Source: an uncultured Caulobacteraceae bacterium
GTDB lineage: Bacteria > Pseudomonadota > Alphaproteobacteria > Caulobacterales > Caulobacteraceae
Length of the DNA stretch: 64,000 nucleotides
Reading direction: 5' to 3'
NCBI GenBank assembly: GCA_903872075.1
Contig: CAIQJF010000043.1
Location: 27,375 to 91,374 of the forward strand
The notes below the pieces were generated by a model, which had not been told where the DNA came from, ran no database searches, and saw only the letters and a list, made by a program, of their open reading frames with translations. Made by a program: the position numbers and the translations under genes. Positions 63,784 to 64,000 of this stretch are shown here, piece after piece; position 1 is the first letter of the stretch, and each line of letters starts with the position of its first letter.

Positions 63784-63873
63784 GGTGAGTTGGCCGAGTG
63801 GTTGAAGGCGCACGCTTGGAAAGCGTGTTTAGGGGAAACTCTAACGTGGGTTCGAATCCCACACTCACCGCCA
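63784..63873 (+). tRNA. tRNA-Ser (anticodon GGA)
   Basis: 90 bases including an encoded CCA at 63871-63873. The acceptor stem is GGTGAGT / ACTCACC with discriminator G. The anticodon loop TTGGAAA, closed by CACGC/GCGTG, places GGA at 63818-63820. A long variable arm (TTTAGGGGAAACTCTAA) and the GTGGG-TTCGAAT-CCCAC T-arm complete a class II tRNA. It reads UCC and UCU. tRNA-Ser genes are common attachment sites, but no integrase is in the window. Confidence 0.97.
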
Positions 63874-63886
63874 TCCCTCAGAGGCG

Positions 63887-64000
63887 TCACTCCAGACGGT
63901 CGGGGTCGTCGGTGTCCTGGAGGATGGGAACCCGGCTCGGCCCCGTGAACAGGGAGCAGCGCGGCCGGTAGAACGGCGGATTGGGGGTCCAGCCCTCGCC
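63887..64000 (-). CDS. 3' end of an unrecognised gene
   Basis: On the minus strand the frame is open from the window edge to a TGA at 63887-63889 and encodes 37 residues: GEGWTPNPPFYRPRCSLFTG and then PSRVPILQDTDDPDRLE. Codon bias and an orderly stop suggest a real C-terminus. No family is recognised from so short a piece. Confidence 0.5.
   Translation of the reverse strand, partial: GEGWTPNPPFYRPRCSLFTGPSRVPILQDTDDPDRLE

Noticed and set aside
63784..64000. tRNA-Ser as an integration junction for a mobile element
   Set aside because: No integrase, direct repeat of the tRNA 3' end, or change in composition is visible in the window.

Overview
The window is GC-rich chromosomal DNA (by eye about two-thirds G+C, not computed), densely packed with genes on both strands. 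It looks like an alphaproteobacterium, most likely of the order Caulobacterales. The grounds are a ctrA cell-cycle regulator gene whose upstream region carries four GANTC (CcrM-type) sites and a TTAACCAT CtrA box, a GTTC-N7-GTTC (alphaproteobacterial LexA) box at uvrB, a FecI/FecR/TonB-receptor unit, and family types common in Caulobacteraceae (DUF4167, DUF1178, DUF885, DUF3617). I see no insertion sequence, prophage, CRISPR array or rRNA. One tRNA-Ser(GGA) lies near the right edge.

Layout. 1-5.2 kb: end of a molybdopterin oxidoreductase gene, a GPH-type sugar symporter, a cyclic-nucleotide-domain patatin, a Met/His-rich secreted repeat protein, a DUF1223 protein and a GFA-family protein. 5.3-12.4 kb: uvrB, a small secreted protein, then an ECF sigma / FecR / TonB-receptor cell-surface signalling unit that ends against the remnant of a methyltransferase gene. 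12.5-20.4 kb: acyl-CoA-dehydrogenase-like flavoprotein, DUF885 hydrolase, SDR, GNAT, DUF3617 lipoprotein, thiolase, mnmA and a DUF4282 membrane protein. 20.5-27.3 kb: ctrA, a PadR regulator resembling nickel-responsive NfeR/YqjI with its own palindrome and a downstream ferredoxin, a carboxylesterase, a zinc alcohol dehydrogenase, a lipoprotein, a TetR regulator and folE.

27.4-37 kb is mostly minus strand: clpB, DUF4167, then rodZ-like, ispG and prmC as a probable operon, and ptsP. 37.2-46.9 kb: an alpha/beta hydrolase fused to a membrane domain, a protein of three TonB-C-like repeats, lysC, ubiG, a minus-strand cluster comF-grxC-nit-DUF1178-nitronate monooxygenase, an NDUFAF5-like methyltransferase and mutT. 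47.2-53.8 kb: rhlE-type helicase, argJ, a glutathione transferase and secA. 53.8-64 kb: two cell-wall proteins (DUF882 and L,D-transpeptidase), an overlapping aminotransferase / ornithine-cyclodeaminase pair, a carotenoid-oxygenase / TetR / MHS-permease module, msrA, a TPR protein, tRNA-Ser and the 3' end of an unrecognised gene.

Most of the window is housekeeping. The parts most worth a second look are the regulatory DNA at ctrA, uvrB, clpB and the PadR gene, the NfeR-like regulator paired with a ferredoxin, the tandem TonB-C protein, the Met/His repeat protein, the carotenoid-oxygenase module and the aminotransferase/OCD pair. I did not find a clearly new multi-gene defence or mobile system.
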